A DNA stretch of 64,000 nt from Xenorhabdus innexi (GCF_002632485.1 NZ_NIBU01000001.1:1-64000); one strand, 5' to 3'; positions 40,406 through 50,013 are shown, counted from the first letter of the stretch. Made by a program: numbers and translations. The notes: generated from the letters alone by a model not told the origin.

Positions 40406-42046
40406 ATGATGAACACAACAAGAAAGAAGATTGCTGCTGGGATTACGGTAGCATTGGGTATGATGATCGGGGTACAGGCGTTTGCGGCAAAAGTTCCTGC
40501 TGGTGTACAACTGGCAGAAAAACAAACTTTGGTACGCAATAATGGTTCTGAACCTCAATCGCTGGATCCCCATAAAATAGAGGGCGTTCCGGAATCGAAC
40601 ATCGCTCGTGATTTATTTGAAACACTGGTGATTAATGATGTTGATGGCAACATCATTCCGGGAGTTGCTGAAAGTTGGGAACATAGCCCGGATTTCAAAA
40701 CTTGGACATTCCATCTGCGTAAAGATGTAAAGTGGTCAAATGGTGATCCTTTCACTGCCCAAGATTTTGTTTACAGTTGGAGAAGGCTGGTTGATCCAAA
40801 CACAGCATCCCCTTATGCAAGTTATATGAAGTATGCCCATCTTCTGAATGTTGACGACATCATCAAGGGTAAGAAAAAACCGGAAACACTGGGTATTAAA
40901 GCACTGGATGACTATACATTACAATTAACACTCAGTGATCCTGTACCCTATTTAGTCCGGCTAATGGTTCATACATCAACATCGCCTGTGCATCGAGCAA
41001 CTGTTGAGAAATATGGTGAAAGATGGACTCAGCCACAAAATTTTGTCGGCAATGGTGCCTATAAAGTGAAAAACTGGGTAATTAACGAGCGCTTGGTTTT
41101 CGAACGGAACCCAATATATTGGGATAATAAAAATACTGTTATTGATCAAGTCACTGTTTTGCCTATCTCCTCTGAAGTCACTGATGTCAACCGTTATCGC
41201 GCTGGCGAGATTGAGATGAGCTATGACAACTTACCTGTTGAGTTATTCCAAAAACTGAAAAAAGAGATCCCTGAGCAACTGAGCGCTAATCCTAAATTGT
41301 GTACTTATTATTACGAAATTAATAATGAGAGGGCACCATTTAACGATCCACGAGTGCGTACTGCACTGAAATTAGGTATGGATCAAGACATTATGACGAA
41401 TAAGGTAAAACATCAGGGAGATATACCTGCTTATGGTTATACACCTCCTTATATCGCCGATTTTAAAGATGAAAAACCAGATTGGTTTACTAAATTAACT
41501 CAGCAACAACGTAATGAAGAAGCGAAAAAACTTCTGGCTGAAGCCGGGTTTACCAAAGATAATCCACTGAAAGTTAAACTGCTTTATAACACTTCAGACC
41601 TGCATAAAAAATTAGCTATTGCTGCCGCTTCCATCTGGAAAAAGAATATCGGGGTTGATGTTTCTCTGGAAAACCAAGAATGGAAAACTTTCCTAGACTC
41701 TCGCCATCAGGCCAATTATGACGTCGCCCGTGCCGGCTGGTGTGCTGATTATAATGAAGCCTCTACCTTCCTGAACTCAATGTTATCTGATAGCAGCAAC
41801 AATACGGCTCATTATAAAAGCAAAGAATTTGATGCCTTAATGAAACAGTCATTGCAGGCTAAAACAGATGAAGAACGCGCTGAAATCTATGCTAAGGCCA
41901 ATGCGCAACTGGATAAAGATTCTGCCATTGTCCCTATCTATTACTATACAAATTCTCGTTTATTGAAACCTTATGTGGGTGGTTATACCGGTAAAGATCC
42001 GCTGGATAACTTCCACACCAAGGATATGTACATTATCAAACATTAG
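40406..42046 (+). CDS. oppA2: Oligopeptide-binding protein OppA, second paralogue
   Basis: A 546-residue periplasmic binding protein, the closer match to E. coli OppA: VRNNGSEPQSLDPHKIEGVP, LCTYYYEINNERAPFNDPRV and ARAGWCADYNEASTFLNSML. A signal peptide ends near VQAFAAKV. It captures peptides of two to five residues and passes them to OppBCDF. AGGAG precedes the first ATG. A strong hairpin separates it from oppB, so it may be made in excess over the permease. Confidence 0.95.
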   Translation: MMNTTRKKIAAGITVALGMMIGVQAFAAKVPAGVQLAEKQTLVRNNGSEPQSLDPHKIEGVPESNIARDLFETLVINDVDGNIIPGVAESWEHSPDFKTWTFHLRKDVKWSNGDPFTAQDFVYSWRRLVDPNTASPYASYMKYAHLLNVDDIIKGKKKPETLGIKALDDYTLQLTLSDPVPYLVRLMVHTSTSPVHRATVEKYGERWTQPQNFVGNGAYKVKNWVINERLVFERNPIYWDNKNTVIDQVTVLPISSEVTDVNRYRAGEIEMSYDNLPVELFQKLKKEIPEQLSANPKLCTYYYEINNERAPFNDPRVRTALKLGMDQDIMTNKVKHQGDIPAYGYTPPYIADFKDEKPDWFTKLTQQQRNEEAKKLLAEAGFTKDNPLKVKLLYNTSDLHKKLAIAAASIWKKNIGVDVSLENQEWKTFLDSRHQANYDVARAGWCADYNEASTFLNSMLSDSSNNTAHYKSKEFDALMKQSLQAKTDEERAEIYAKANAQLDKDSAIVPIYYYTNSRLLKPYVGGYTGKDPLDNFHTKDMYIIKH

Positions 42047-42053
42047 GAATCAG

Positions 42054-42080
42054 CAGGTGGTTTAAGTAATAAACCACCTG
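42054..42080 (+). terminator. Attenuator hairpin between oppA2 and oppB
   Basis: CAGGTGGTTT (42054-42063) pairs perfectly with AAACCACCTG (42071-42080), 7-nt loop. No T-run follows, so it probably works as a partial terminator or mRNA stabiliser that lets oppA exceed oppB expression. Confidence 0.7.
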
Positions 42081-42130
42081 TGTATCAGATAATTAATGAC
42101 CATGGTTTGGTCAGACAATAGGAACGGGCA

Positions 42131-43051
42131 ATGCTGAAATTTATTTTACGCCGCTGTTTAGAGGCGATCCCGACACTTTTTATTCTCATTACCATTTCGT
42201 TTTTCATGATGCGGCTTGCACCGGGCAGCCCATTTACCGGAGAAAGAAAACTCCCGCCTGAAGTTATGGCAAATATCGAAGCAAAATATCACCTGAATGA
42301 CCCTATCTATAAACAATATTTCAATTACCTGATTCAACTTTCCAAAGGGGATTTTGGCCCTTCATTCAAATATAAGGACTACAGCGTAAACGATTTGGTG
42401 GCAGAAGCGTTGCCCGTTTCTGCTAAATTGGGAGCTGCTGCCTTTATTATGGCCGTGATATTTGGTGTCAGTGCGGGCGTTATTGCGGCACTGAATCAAA
42501 ATACAAAATGGGATTACACGGTAATGGGGTTTGCGATGACAGGGGTTGTTATCCCCAGTTTCGTGGTTGCACCCTTATTGGTTCTGATATTCGCGATTAC
42601 ATTAAAATGGTTGCCGGGGGGAGGCTGGAATGGCGGAGCACCTAAATATATGCTCCTGCCGATGGTTGCGTTATCCCTTTCTTATATTGCCAGTATTTCC
42701 CGTATTACCCGTGGCTCCATGATCGAAGTACTACATTCCAACTTTATCCGCACCGCAAGAGCCAAAGGGCTGCCACTACGAAAGATTATTTTCCGCCATG
42801 CACTGAAACCAGCCTTACTTCCCGTCATCTCTTATATGGGGCCAGCCTTTGTGGGCATTATTACCGGCTCGATGGTGATTGAAACAATATTCGGCTTGCC
42901 CGGCTTGGGGCAATTGTTTGTTAATGGTGCTTTAAACCGTGACTATTCACTGGTGTTAAGCCTGACGATTCTGGTAGGTGGGTTGACCATCATGTTTAAC
43001 GCTATCGTTGATGTGTTGTATGCCGTCATCGATCCGAAAATCCGTTACTAA
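42131..43051 (+). CDS. oppB: Oligopeptide ABC transporter permease OppB
   Basis: A 306-residue inner-membrane permease with about six spans. The N-terminus MLKFILRRCLEAIPTLFILI is typical of DppB/OppB permeases. The EAA loop that contacts the ATPases is seen in HSNFIRTARAKGLPLRKIIF, followed by RHALKPALLPVISYMG. It forms the membrane channel with OppC, encoded 14 nt downstream. Confidence 0.97.
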   Translation: MLKFILRRCLEAIPTLFILITISFFMMRLAPGSPFTGERKLPPEVMANIEAKYHLNDPIYKQYFNYLIQLSKGDFGPSFKYKDYSVNDLVAEALPVSAKLGAAAFIMAVIFGVSAGVIAALNQNTKWDYTVMGFAMTGVVIPSFVVAPLLVLIFAITLKWLPGGGWNGGAPKYMLLPMVALSLSYIASISRITRGSMIEVLHSNFIRTARAKGLPLRKIIFRHALKPALLPVISYMGPAFVGIITGSMVIETIFGLPGLGQLFVNGALNRDYSLVLSLTILVGGLTIMFNAIVDVLYAVIDPKIRY

Positions 43052-43065
43052 CACTGGAGCACGCA

Positions 43066-43974
43066 ATGTTACTGAATAAGAAAAATAGCGAAGCTCTGGA
43101 AAATTTTTCTGAGCAGCTGGAAATTGAAGGCCGCAGTTTATGGCAGGATGCACGTCGTCGTTTTATTCACAATAAAGCAGCAATTACAAGTTTATGTGTA
43201 TTGTTTGTCATCACATTGTTCGTCATTCTGGCACCAATGTTATCTCAGTATGCCTATGATGATACTGACTGGAATATGATGACTATGTCTCCTGATTTTG
43301 AATCACACCACTACTTTGGGACAGATTCATCAGGCCGTGATTTGTTAGTCCGTGTTGCTATTGGTGGGCGTATTTCATTAATGGTTGGAATTGCCGCAGC
43401 TCTGATCGCTGTGATATTCGGCACATTATATGGTGCCATGTCAGGCTATCTTGGTGGTAAAGTCGATATGGTCATGATGCGTCTGCTGGAAATCCTGAAC
43501 TCCTTTCCGTTTATGTTCTTCGTTATCCTGTTAGTGACTTTCTTCGGGCAAAACATTCTGCTGATCTTTGTCGCAATAGGTATGGTGTCATGGCTGGACA
43601 TGGCTCGTATTGTCCGGGGGCAGACATTGAGTCTTAAACGTAAGGAATTCATTGAGGCTGCACTGGTTTGTGGTGTATCCAGCCGTAACATTGTTCTGCG
43701 CCATATTGTGCCCAATGTGCTGGGTGTTGTGGTCGTTTATGCTTCATTATTGGTGCCAAGCATGATCCTGTTCGAATCTTTCCTGAGCTTTCTGGGTTTG
43801 GGAACGCAAGAGCCGCTCAGTAGTTGGGGAGCCTTATTAAGTGATGGCGCTAACTCAATGGAAGTGGCTCCGTGGTTACTCCTGTTTCCTGCGGGCTTTC
43901 TGGTGTTAACCCTGTTTTGTTTTAACTTTATTGGTGACGGCCTGCGAGATGCCCTCGACCCGAAAGACCGTTAA
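43066..43974 (+). CDS. oppC: Oligopeptide ABC transporter permease OppC
   Basis: A 302-residue inner-membrane permease. The N-terminal cytoplasmic part ends in SLWQDARRRFIHNKAAITSL before the first span. The DppC/OppC motif HHYFGTDSSGRDLLVRVAIG and the EAA loop in RKEFIEAALVCGVSSRNIVL are present. It pairs with OppB in the permease. oppD starts nine bases after its stop. Confidence 0.97.
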   Translation: MLLNKKNSEALENFSEQLEIEGRSLWQDARRRFIHNKAAITSLCVLFVITLFVILAPMLSQYAYDDTDWNMMTMSPDFESHHYFGTDSSGRDLLVRVAIGGRISLMVGIAAALIAVIFGTLYGAMSGYLGGKVDMVMMRLLEILNSFPFMFFVILLVTFFGQNILLIFVAIGMVSWLDMARIVRGQTLSLKRKEFIEAALVCGVSSRNIVLRHIVPNVLGVVVVYASLLVPSMILFESFLSFLGLGTQEPLSSWGALLSDGANSMEVAPWLLLFPAGFLVLTLFCFNFIGDGLRDALDPKDR

Positions 43975-43983
43975 GGAGAGCCT

Positions 43984-44994
43984 ATGAATAGCGTAGAAAT
44001 GATAAAAAATACTAATAACAGCGCTGAATCACTATTAACGGTGAAAGATTTAAACGTAGTATTCAGTACACCTGATGGCAATGTAACAGCAGTAAATAAA
44101 CTGAATTTTGATTTACAGGCCGGAGAAACGCTGGGTATTGTTGGTGAATCCGGCTCCGGTAAATCTCAGACAGCCTTTGCCTTAATGGGATTATTGGCCA
44201 GTAATGGTAATGTCAGTGGTTCTGCGGTTTTTAATGGTCGCGAAATTCTTAACCTGCAAGAAAAAGAGTTGAACAAAATGAGGGCGGAAGAAATCTCAAT
44301 GATCTTCCAGGACCCGATGACATCTCTTAATCCCTATCTGCGTGTGGGTGAGCAACTTATCGAAGTGCTGATGCTGCACAAAAATATGAGTAAAAGCGAG
44401 GCATTCGAAGAATCTGTCCGAATGCTGGATGCCGTTAAGATGCCAGAAGCACGTAAGCGTATGAGAATGTATCCCCATGAATTTTCTGGCGGAATGCGTC
44501 AGCGTGTCATGATAGCAATGGCGTTATTGTGCCAGCCTAAACTTCTGATTGCGGATGAGCCGACGACTGCATTGGATGTTACTGTTCAGGCACAAATAAT
44601 GACATTGCTGAACGAGCTGAAAAAAGAACTGAATACCGCCATTATCATGATCACCCATGATTTGGGCGTTGTTGCCGGTATTTGTGACAAAGTGTTGGTT
44701 ATGTATGCAGGCAGAACGATGGAATATGGTACTGCGCGTGACATATTTTATCATCCTACACACCCTTACTCGATTGGGTTGCTGAATGCTGTTCCCAGAC
44801 TGGATGGCGATGAAGAATCTCTGGCAACAATTCAGGGTAACCCGCCAAACTTATTGCGTTTGCCAAAAGGCTGCCCATTTCAGCCTCGTTGCCAGTTTGC
44901 CACTGAACATTGTGTGACTGAAGAACCACCTCTGGAGCAATTTAACCCCGGACGCTTGCGTGCCTGTTTCAGACGTCAGGAGGAATTAGCATGA
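43984..44994 (+). CDS. oppD: Oligopeptide ABC transporter ATPase OppD
   Basis: A 336-residue ABC ATPase. Walker A is GIVGESGSGKSQTAFALMG, the signature motif is HEFSGGMRQRVMIAMAL, and Walker B is LLIADEPTTALDVTVQ. The C-terminal peptide-transporter extension has Cys-rich GCPFQPRCQFATEHC, where OppD/DppD proteins bind a [4Fe-4S] cluster. Its stop codon overlaps the oppF start by four bases (ATGA). Confidence 0.97.
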   Translation: MNSVEMIKNTNNSAESLLTVKDLNVVFSTPDGNVTAVNKLNFDLQAGETLGIVGESGSGKSQTAFALMGLLASNGNVSGSAVFNGREILNLQEKELNKMRAEEISMIFQDPMTSLNPYLRVGEQLIEVLMLHKNMSKSEAFEESVRMLDAVKMPEARKRMRMYPHEFSGGMRQRVMIAMALLCQPKLLIADEPTTALDVTVQAQIMTLLNELKKELNTAIIMITHDLGVVAGICDKVLVMYAGRTMEYGTARDIFYHPTHPYSIGLLNAVPRLDGDEESLATIQGNPPNLLRLPKGCPFQPRCQFATEHCVTEEPPLEQFNPGRLRACFRRQEELA

Positions 44995-45992
44995 ATACTG
45001 CAACTGAAAAAAAAGTCCTGCTGGAAGTTGATGATCTGAAAGTTTACTTTGATATTAAAGATGGTAAACAATGGTTCTGGCAGCCTTCGAAAGAACTGAA
45101 AGCTGTCGATGGTGTCACTCTGAGACTATATGAAGGGGAAACACTAGGAGTAGTGGGGGAATCAGGTTGTGGTAAATCGACGCTTGCCAGAGCAGTGATT
45201 GGGTTAGTCAAAGCATCTGGTGGTTCAGTAACCTGGCTTGGTCAGAATCTGTTTGATCTCAATGAAAAACAGTGGCGGGATATCCGCAATGATATCCAGA
45301 TGATTTTTCAGGACCCATTGGCCTCTCTTAACCCGCGCATGACTATCGGCGATATTATCGCCGAGCCGCTGAAAACTTATTACCCTAAAATGAAAGAAGC
45401 GGAGATAAAAGAAAAAGTCAAAAAAATGATGATGAAGGTGGGGTTACTACCAAATCTGATAAACCGTTACCCTCATGAATTTTCAGGTGGTCAATGCCAG
45501 CGTATCGGAATTGCCCGCGCCCTGATACTGGAACCTAAACTGATCATCTGTGATGAGCCTGTTTCCGCATTAGATGTTTCCATTCAGGCGCAGGTTGTGA
45601 ATTTATTGCAGGAATTGCAACGGGAAATGGGGCTTTCGCTGATTTTTATCGCTCACGATCTTTCGATAGTGAAACATATTTCAGACCGTGTGTTAGTTAT
45701 GTATTTGGGGAATGCCGTCGAATTGGGAACTTACGATGAGGTTTATCACAATCCACTGCATCCATATACCCGCGCATTGATGTCAGCAGTACCGATCCCT
45801 GACCCTGATAAAGAGCGCTACAAACAGATTGAATTATTGGAAGGGGAGCTACCTTCGCCAATCAACCCCCCATCCGGATGTGTCTTCCGCACCCGTTGCC
45901 CAATGGCTGATGCGGAATGTGCCAAAACACGCCCATTGCTAGAAGGCAGCTTTAAACATGCTGTTTCTTGCTTGAAGGTTGATCCTCTGTAG
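44991..45992 (+). CDS. oppF: Oligopeptide ABC transporter ATPase OppF
   Basis: A 333-residue ABC ATPase, partner of OppD. Walker A is GVVGESGCGKSTLARAVIG, signature HEFSGGQCQRIGIARAL, Walker B LIICDEPVSALDVSIQ. The C-terminal extension has GCVFRTRCPMADAEC. It overlaps oppD by four bases, suggesting translational coupling, and is the last gene of the operon. Confidence 0.97.
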   Translation: MNTATEKKVLLEVDDLKVYFDIKDGKQWFWQPSKELKAVDGVTLRLYEGETLGVVGESGCGKSTLARAVIGLVKASGGSVTWLGQNLFDLNEKQWRDIRNDIQMIFQDPLASLNPRMTIGDIIAEPLKTYYPKMKEAEIKEKVKKMMMKVGLLPNLINRYPHEFSGGQCQRIGIARALILEPKLIICDEPVSALDVSIQAQVVNLLQELQREMGLSLIFIAHDLSIVKHISDRVLVMYLGNAVELGTYDEVYHNPLHPYTRALMSAVPIPDPDKERYKQIELLEGELPSPINPPSGCVFRTRCPMADAECAKTRPLLEGSFKHAVSCLKVDPL

Positions 45993-46002
45993 TGTCAAAA
46001 AA

Positions 46003-46034
46003 GAAAACCGTTTACTTAAGTGTGAGCGGTTTTC
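46003..46034 (+). terminator. Terminator of the opp operon
   Basis: GAAAACCG (46003-46010) pairs with CGGTTTTC (46027-46034), with a loop that can itself fold at ACTTAAGT. It lies 11 nt past oppF. Confidence 0.75.
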
Positions 46035-46051
46035 TAGTGATACAAACAATG

Positions 46052-46411
46052 TCACTCTTTCCACAATATCCGGTATATCGGATGCGCTTTTTCCCGGCAA
46101 ATCAGTATACGTGCAAAAATATCATCAATTTCGGCTTCATCAGATTCTGCCAATCCAATAATCACTTCTGAAAAGAAGTCCGGATCTAACACAAAATCAA
46201 CATGGTTAAGCCAGACGTTTGAGGGTTCTGATAACTCTGCGCCACCGCGCTCTTCGAACTGTAAACTGAATAGTAAGCTATCCGCAGGGTCGAGGTTTTC
46301 AACCGCTTGTTCCAGAAAGATATCATAGGCTTGTTCCAGCGCTTCGTCTTCGGTCATCCGGTTATTGAAATCCATGTGAAGAGAATGTGGATATGTTGGT
46401 TGATTTTCCAT
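46052..46411 (-). CDS. yciU: DUF440 family protein YciU
   Basis: An acidic protein of up to 119 residues, function unknown. It matches Yci[41 protein letters not shown] and [21 protein letters not shown]. coli YciU begins near the second Met (46375), which would give 107 residues; neither start has a good ribosome binding site. A DNA-mimic role was suggested for the family because of its charge, but this is not established. It converges with oppF, as in E. coli. Confidence 0.88.
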   Translation of the reverse strand: MENQPTYPHSLHMDFNNRMTEDEALEQAYDIFLEQAVENLDPADSLLFSLQFEERGGAELSEPSNVWLNHVDFVLDPDFFSEVIIGLAESDEAEIDDIFARILICREKAHPIYRILWKE

Positions 46412-46488
46412 AATGGTAGTGTCCGAAACTGGTAACAGAAGGGAATTAAAACATGAATGGTAGTGATTGAATACTATTAAGCTGTAAT

Positions 46489-46518
46489 CATAGCCCCGTT
46501 GGTAGTCGCGAGGCTATG
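46489..46518 (-). terminator. Hairpin past clsA
   Basis: CATAGCC (46489-46495) pairs with GGCTATG (46512-46518). It lies in the 160-nt gap between clsA and yciU. A T-tract is lacking, so its function is uncertain. Confidence 0.35.
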
Positions 46519-46571
46519 AAAAAGAGTTAACTATTTATGCCAAGATGATTTTTTGTGCCGAAAATCACAGA

Positions 46572-48032
46572 TTACAAAAGCGGGCTGAAAAAATAACAGA
46601 GGCGTTCAAGCACTCTCTGCCGTACAGGGCGCTTTTGCCACTCTTCGCTATCAAGCAGCGTTGAGCGGGTAATATAATCCTGCTGGACAAGCATTAAATC
46701 ACTGCCAAAGAGTTCATCATCGATTACCACGGTAATTTCAAAATTTAACCATAGGCTGCGCATATCCAGATTAACAGAGCCGACCATACTGAGCTGCCCA
46801 TCTACCAAAACGCTTTTTGTATGCAACAACCCGCCTTCAAACTGATAGATTTTTACCCCCGCTTCCAGTAATTCGGTAAAAAACGCCCGGCTTGCCCAGC
46901 GTACAAGGAATGAGTTGTTCTGACTCGGTATAACAATGCTGACATCCACGCCTCGCATGGCCGCTGTACAGATTGCATGCATTAAATCGTCACTCGGAAC
47001 AAAGTAAGGTGTGGTAAGAATGAGTTGTTCTCTGGCGGCGAAAATGGCGGTCATCAGTGATTGTTGGATCAATTCATCAGGAAAGCCGGGACCGGAGGCA
47101 ATGACCTGAGCTGTATGCCCGGATGCCTGCTCAAAGGGCATAATATTAGTGTCAGGCGGTGGAGGGAGCTGACGCTGGCCCGTTTCCATTTCCCAGTCAA
47201 AGGCATAGATAATTCCCAGTGTCGTTGTCACAGGGCCTTCCATTCTTACCATGATGTCAATCCATTGGCCCACACCGGCATTCTGTTTGAAGAAACGGGG
47301 ATCTACCATATTCATACTGCCGGTATATGAAATGTAGTTGTCAATAAGAATGATTTTTCTGTGTTGCCGTAAATCCATACGACGTAAAAAAAGACGGAAG
47401 ATATTAACTTTCAGCGACTCTACAAATTCAATACCGATTTTGCGCATCATATCAGGGTAGGGGCTACGGAAAAACTGCCAGCTTCCAGCCGAATCCACCA
47501 TGATACGACACCTGACACCACGTTTTGCCGCCCGCATTAAAGCGTCAGTAACCTGATCAACCAACCCCCCGGCCTGCCATATATAAAACACCATTTCGAT
47601 ACTATGCTCGGCAGTTTCTATATCATTAATGAGGGATTTAAGAGATTGTTCATAAGATGTCATAAGCTGCATCTGGTTGCCTCTGACCCCTTTGATTTGC
47701 TGCCGTCGTTCACATAACTGAAATAAAGGTTCAGCGACTTCACTGTTTTTATTGGCAAAAATATGTTGTGATTTTTTTAGTTCAGAAAGCCAGTTTGCCA
47801 CCGAAGAGTGCATTTGCTTTGCCTGTTCGACCCTGCGTTTACCCAGATGCAGTTCACCAAATGACAGATAAGCAACTATTCCGACTAAAGGAAAAATATA
47901 AATAATAAGCACCCAGGTCATTGCTGATGTCACTGGCCGGCGTTTCATCAGAACCCGGATAGTAATACCAGCAATAATCAGCCAGTATAGGAAAATAGCC
48001 AGCCAGTAAAGTACAGAATAAATGGTTGTCAT
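46572..48032 (-). CDS. clsA: Cardiolipin synthase A
   Basis: A 486-residue membrane enzyme that condenses two phosphatidylglycerols into cardiolipin. Two N-terminal membrane spans (about residues 5-60) are followed by two phospholipase D HKD motifs, [20 protein letters not shown] and [20 protein letters not shown]. The ATG at 48032 gives exactly the E. coli ClsA length and its MTT start. An in-frame TTG nine bases upstream (48041) has AGGA at good spacing and could be used instead. It is divergent from yciY. Confidence 0.96.
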   Translation of the reverse strand: MTTIYSVLYWLAIFLYWLIIAGITIRVLMKRRPVTSAMTWVLIIYIFPLVGIVAYLSFGELHLGKRRVEQAKQMHSSVANWLSELKKSQHIFANKNSEVAEPLFQLCERRQQIKGVRGNQMQLMTSYEQSLKSLINDIETAEHSIEMVFYIWQAGGLVDQVTDALMRAAKRGVRCRIMVDSAGSWQFFRSPYPDMMRKIGIEFVESLKVNIFRLFLRRMDLRQHRKIILIDNYISYTGSMNMVDPRFFKQNAGVGQWIDIMVRMEGPVTTTLGIIYAFDWEMETGQRQLPPPPDTNIMPFEQASGHTAQVIASGPGFPDELIQQSLMTAIFAAREQLILTTPYFVPSDDLMHAICTAAMRGVDVSIVIPSQNNSFLVRWASRAFFTELLEAGVKIYQFEGGLLHTKSVLVDGQLSMVGSVNLDMRSLWLNFEITVVIDDELFGSDLMLVQQDYITRSTLLDSEEWQKRPVRQRVLERLCYFFSPLL

Positions 48033-48041
48033 AAGTGGCAA

Positions 48042-48356
48042 TCAATCCTGTTTAAGTATTTTAATACCATTGTTGATGCAAGTTTCTGTAAATTTTAAGA
48101 AACTATCAAGGGAATAAAGTCTATTTGGCAGAAAATAGCCTAAATATTACTAATGTCCAACTAAATGTGACGAATAGAGTTAGTTTAAGTTGATGTTATT
48201 TATCGGGGTTATTTATGTATGCTCAGGTATTCTCATCGTGAACACTGAGACAAACCTGTAATTGGTTGACATTCCCGACAGTGACGATTAAGAATAACAT
48301 CACTCCGCTTATGCTGAGAGAAATTTTATTTTGAGAAAAATTCATCAGGGTATTTT
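48042..48356. other. Divergent interval between clsA and yciY
   Basis: A 315-nt stretch, AT-rich, with no gene I can support. It should contain the clsA and yciY promoters. In E. coli yciY is also directly upstream of clsA. Confidence 0.35.
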
Positions 48357-48536
48357 ATGAAAAGAAGCAGAAATGAAGTAGGAAGATGGCGTCTCCTTCG
48401 CCAAAGTATCCAGCGCCGCCGTCGTTGGCTGGAAAGCCAATCTCGCCGTTATTCACGCATTTATGCCCTACGTAAGATGGGAACTTACAAGCATCGCCGG
48501 TCGATATTGTTCATTCAAAACGCAGAATTGCTTTAA
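48357..48536 (+). CDS. yciY: Small basic protein YciY
   Basis: A 59-codon gene that simple length filters miss. The product starts MKRSRNEVGRWRLLRQ and continues with RRRRWLESQSRRYSRIYALR, matching the Arg-rich E. coli YciY (57 residues, starting MKRSRTEVGRWR). AGGG lies ten to seven bases before the ATG. Function unknown. The location next to clsA is conserved. In E. coli kch and yciI separate it from tonB; here tonB follows directly. Confidence 0.9.
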   Translation: MKRSRNEVGRWRLLRQSIQRRRRWLESQSRRYSRIYALRKMGTYKHRRSILFIQNAELL

Positions 48537-48589
48537 CATATAGCTTTACATGATGTGTGGCATGATACAGATGTTTTTCAATCTTTATT

Positions 48590-48608
48590 GAATATGATAG
48601 TCATTTGC
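48590..48608 (+). promoter_or_regulatory. Fur box upstream of tonB
   Basis: GAATATGATAGTCATTTGC matches the 19-bp Fur consensus GATAATGATAATCATTATC at 14 positions. It lies just upstream of tonB, which is iron-repressed by Fur in enterics. It also argues for a tonB start downstream of 48619. Confidence 0.75.
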
Positions 48609-48642
48609 ATTTAAACTAATGTCTATCCTAAAATTGACTATC

Positions 48643-49386
48643 ATGCTGCTAATCAAGAATTTTCTTATGCGTTGGATACATTGGCCAGTACTACTTTCTG
48701 TTTGTTTACATATTTCCATTGCTGCGGCGTTATTTCATACGCTCAAATCTGGTGAGCCGCCAGAAGCACCTCCATTGTCGGTAGCTATGATCCAGTTGGC
48801 AGCGGAGCAAGCTCCGGTTTCTGAACCAGCTCTGCCTGAAACTATTTCCGAACCTGAACCCGAGCCACCGGCTCCAGAACCAGAACCTGAAACTATTGCG
48901 AAAATCGCGTTACCTGAACCTAAGCCTGAAAAAAAACCGAGAGAAAAGAAACGGGAAGAGAAGAAAGTTGCTAAAAAAGAGTCTAAGCCAAAAGAAATCA
49001 AGACAGAAAAACGATCAGAAGAGCCTGTACAACCTATCACTGATCAGGAATCTTTGCTGACAAACAAGTTAGATGGGCAAAAATCTACAGACTCCGCCAC
49101 CAGTGCAACAGCTAAAGCTCAGACTGGGCCAAGAGCACTAAGTAGGGCAGATCCTGTATATCCAGACAGAGCAAGACAACTGGGCACAGAAGGCTCTGTA
49201 CAGGTAAAATATGATATTGATGAGAATGGCCGGGTTAAGAATATCGAGATTTTATCCGCAGAACCTAAAAATGTTTTCGACCGGCATGTAAGGAATGCGA
49301 TGAAAAAATGGCGATACGAAAAAAAACCAGCCACAGGATATGTGACTACTATCGAGTTTAAGTTGACAGGTGTTTCAATATCGTAA
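48643..49386 (+). CDS. tonB: Energy transducer TonB
   Basis: A protein of about 247 residues anchored in the inner membrane by WPVLLSVCLHISIAAALFHT. A long periplasmic Pro/Glu and Pro/Lys segment follows (SEPEPEPPAPEPEPE, then KPEKKPREKKREEKK). The C-terminal receptor-contact domain has GPRALSRADPVYPDRARQLG and RHVRNAMKKWRYE. It passes proton-motive energy to outer-membrane siderophore receptors. The frame is open from 48619, but that codon abuts the Fur box; 48643 or 48667 fit the E. coli start better. It marks the end of the conserved block. Confidence 0.93.
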   Translation: MLLIKNFLMRWIHWPVLLSVCLHISIAAALFHTLKSGEPPEAPPLSVAMIQLAAEQAPVSEPALPETISEPEPEPPAPEPEPETIAKIALPEPKPEKKPREKKREEKKVAKKESKPKEIKTEKRSEEPVQPITDQESLLTNKLDGQKSTDSATSATAKAQTGPRALSRADPVYPDRARQLGTEGSVQVKYDIDENGRVKNIEILSAEPKNVFDRHVRNAMKKWRYEKKPATGYVTTIEFKLTGVSIS

Positions 49387-49445
49387 TTTTTATTAATGTT
49401 ACTATTTGACATTAACAGGGGATGTAAATCTCTGAGGGTTATATT

Positions 49446-49470
49446 CCCCGCCGCTTGCGGCGGGGTTGTT
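49446..49470 (+). terminator. Terminator of tonB
   Basis: CCCCGCCGC (49446-49454) pairs perfectly with GCGGCGGGG (49457-49465) around a 2-nt loop, followed by TTGTTCATTATT. A very strong GC stem in AT-rich DNA. Confidence 0.88.
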
Positions 49471-49722
49471 CATTATTCGGTTTTACTGCACAGATAATTA
49501 TGCTGTTTATGACAACCTTCCTGATGAAAAACAACTACCTGGAAAGACACTTGCTTAGCGCATAGAAAGAACGAACTTAACACATCGTACCCGAATCAAA
49601 AGGTTGAATAGAAAAACATTGGTTATTCAAAATCGGTGGAAATGCACGATAAAGTGATAGGAACTTTTCTTGAACGTGAACATTATTTTTAGCACCAACA
49701 TCTAACCATTTAATACATGACC
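49471..49722 (+). pseudogene. Decayed IS1-family transposase (InsB C-terminus)
   Basis: The frame from about 49472 reads CTDNYAVYDNLPDEKQLPGK, then a TAG stop where IS1 has Gln, then RIERTNLTHRTRIKRLNRKT. A one-base deletion near 49618 shifts the frame. The next frame reads IGYSKSVEMHDKVIGTFLER and ends EHYF-stop at 49692. This is the C-terminal part of an IS1 InsB transposase, with RIERxNLTLRTRIKRLxRKT and SVEMHDKVIGTF as family hallmarks. The following bases to 49722, read as complement, begin GGTCATGTATTAAATGG and may be the IS terminal repeat. The 5' part of the element is gone. Confidence 0.85.
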
Positions 49723-50013
49723 TCAAAACGGCTCCACATCTGAAAATTATATTTTTTATTTATCATTAATTAATTAATCTTTAATTGTGCTAAAAGTGCC
49801 ATTAATTATTTGTTTTTAAATGATTAATGAAAGACTATTCTTAGGCTAAAGAATTTTTTTTAAATTGAAACAGTCATGAATTAGATGTATACAAAGACAC
49901 TGTGACGAAAAATGTTAGTAATTTATCTTTATCGTGACAGGCACAATAAAATTTATAACGTATAAAATAATATACCCGATGGGTTTCAGGTCAGATTTAT
50001 AAGGGGAAGTGTT
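49723..50013. other. AT-rich leader of the accessory locus
   Basis: About 290 nt of very AT-rich DNA between the IS1 relic and the membrane protein gene. TATACCCGATGGGTTTCAGG (49972-49991) looks like one end of an ERIC repeat. AAGGGGAA (50001-50008) is the ribosome binding site of the next gene. A promoter for the biosynthetic locus may lie here but I cannot name its boxes. Confidence 0.4.

Noticed and set aside
48619-48642. Upstream ATG at 48619 as the tonB start
   Set aside because: It has no ribosome binding site and lies ten bases behind the Fur box, where the promoter should be. The added residues do not match TonB proteins.
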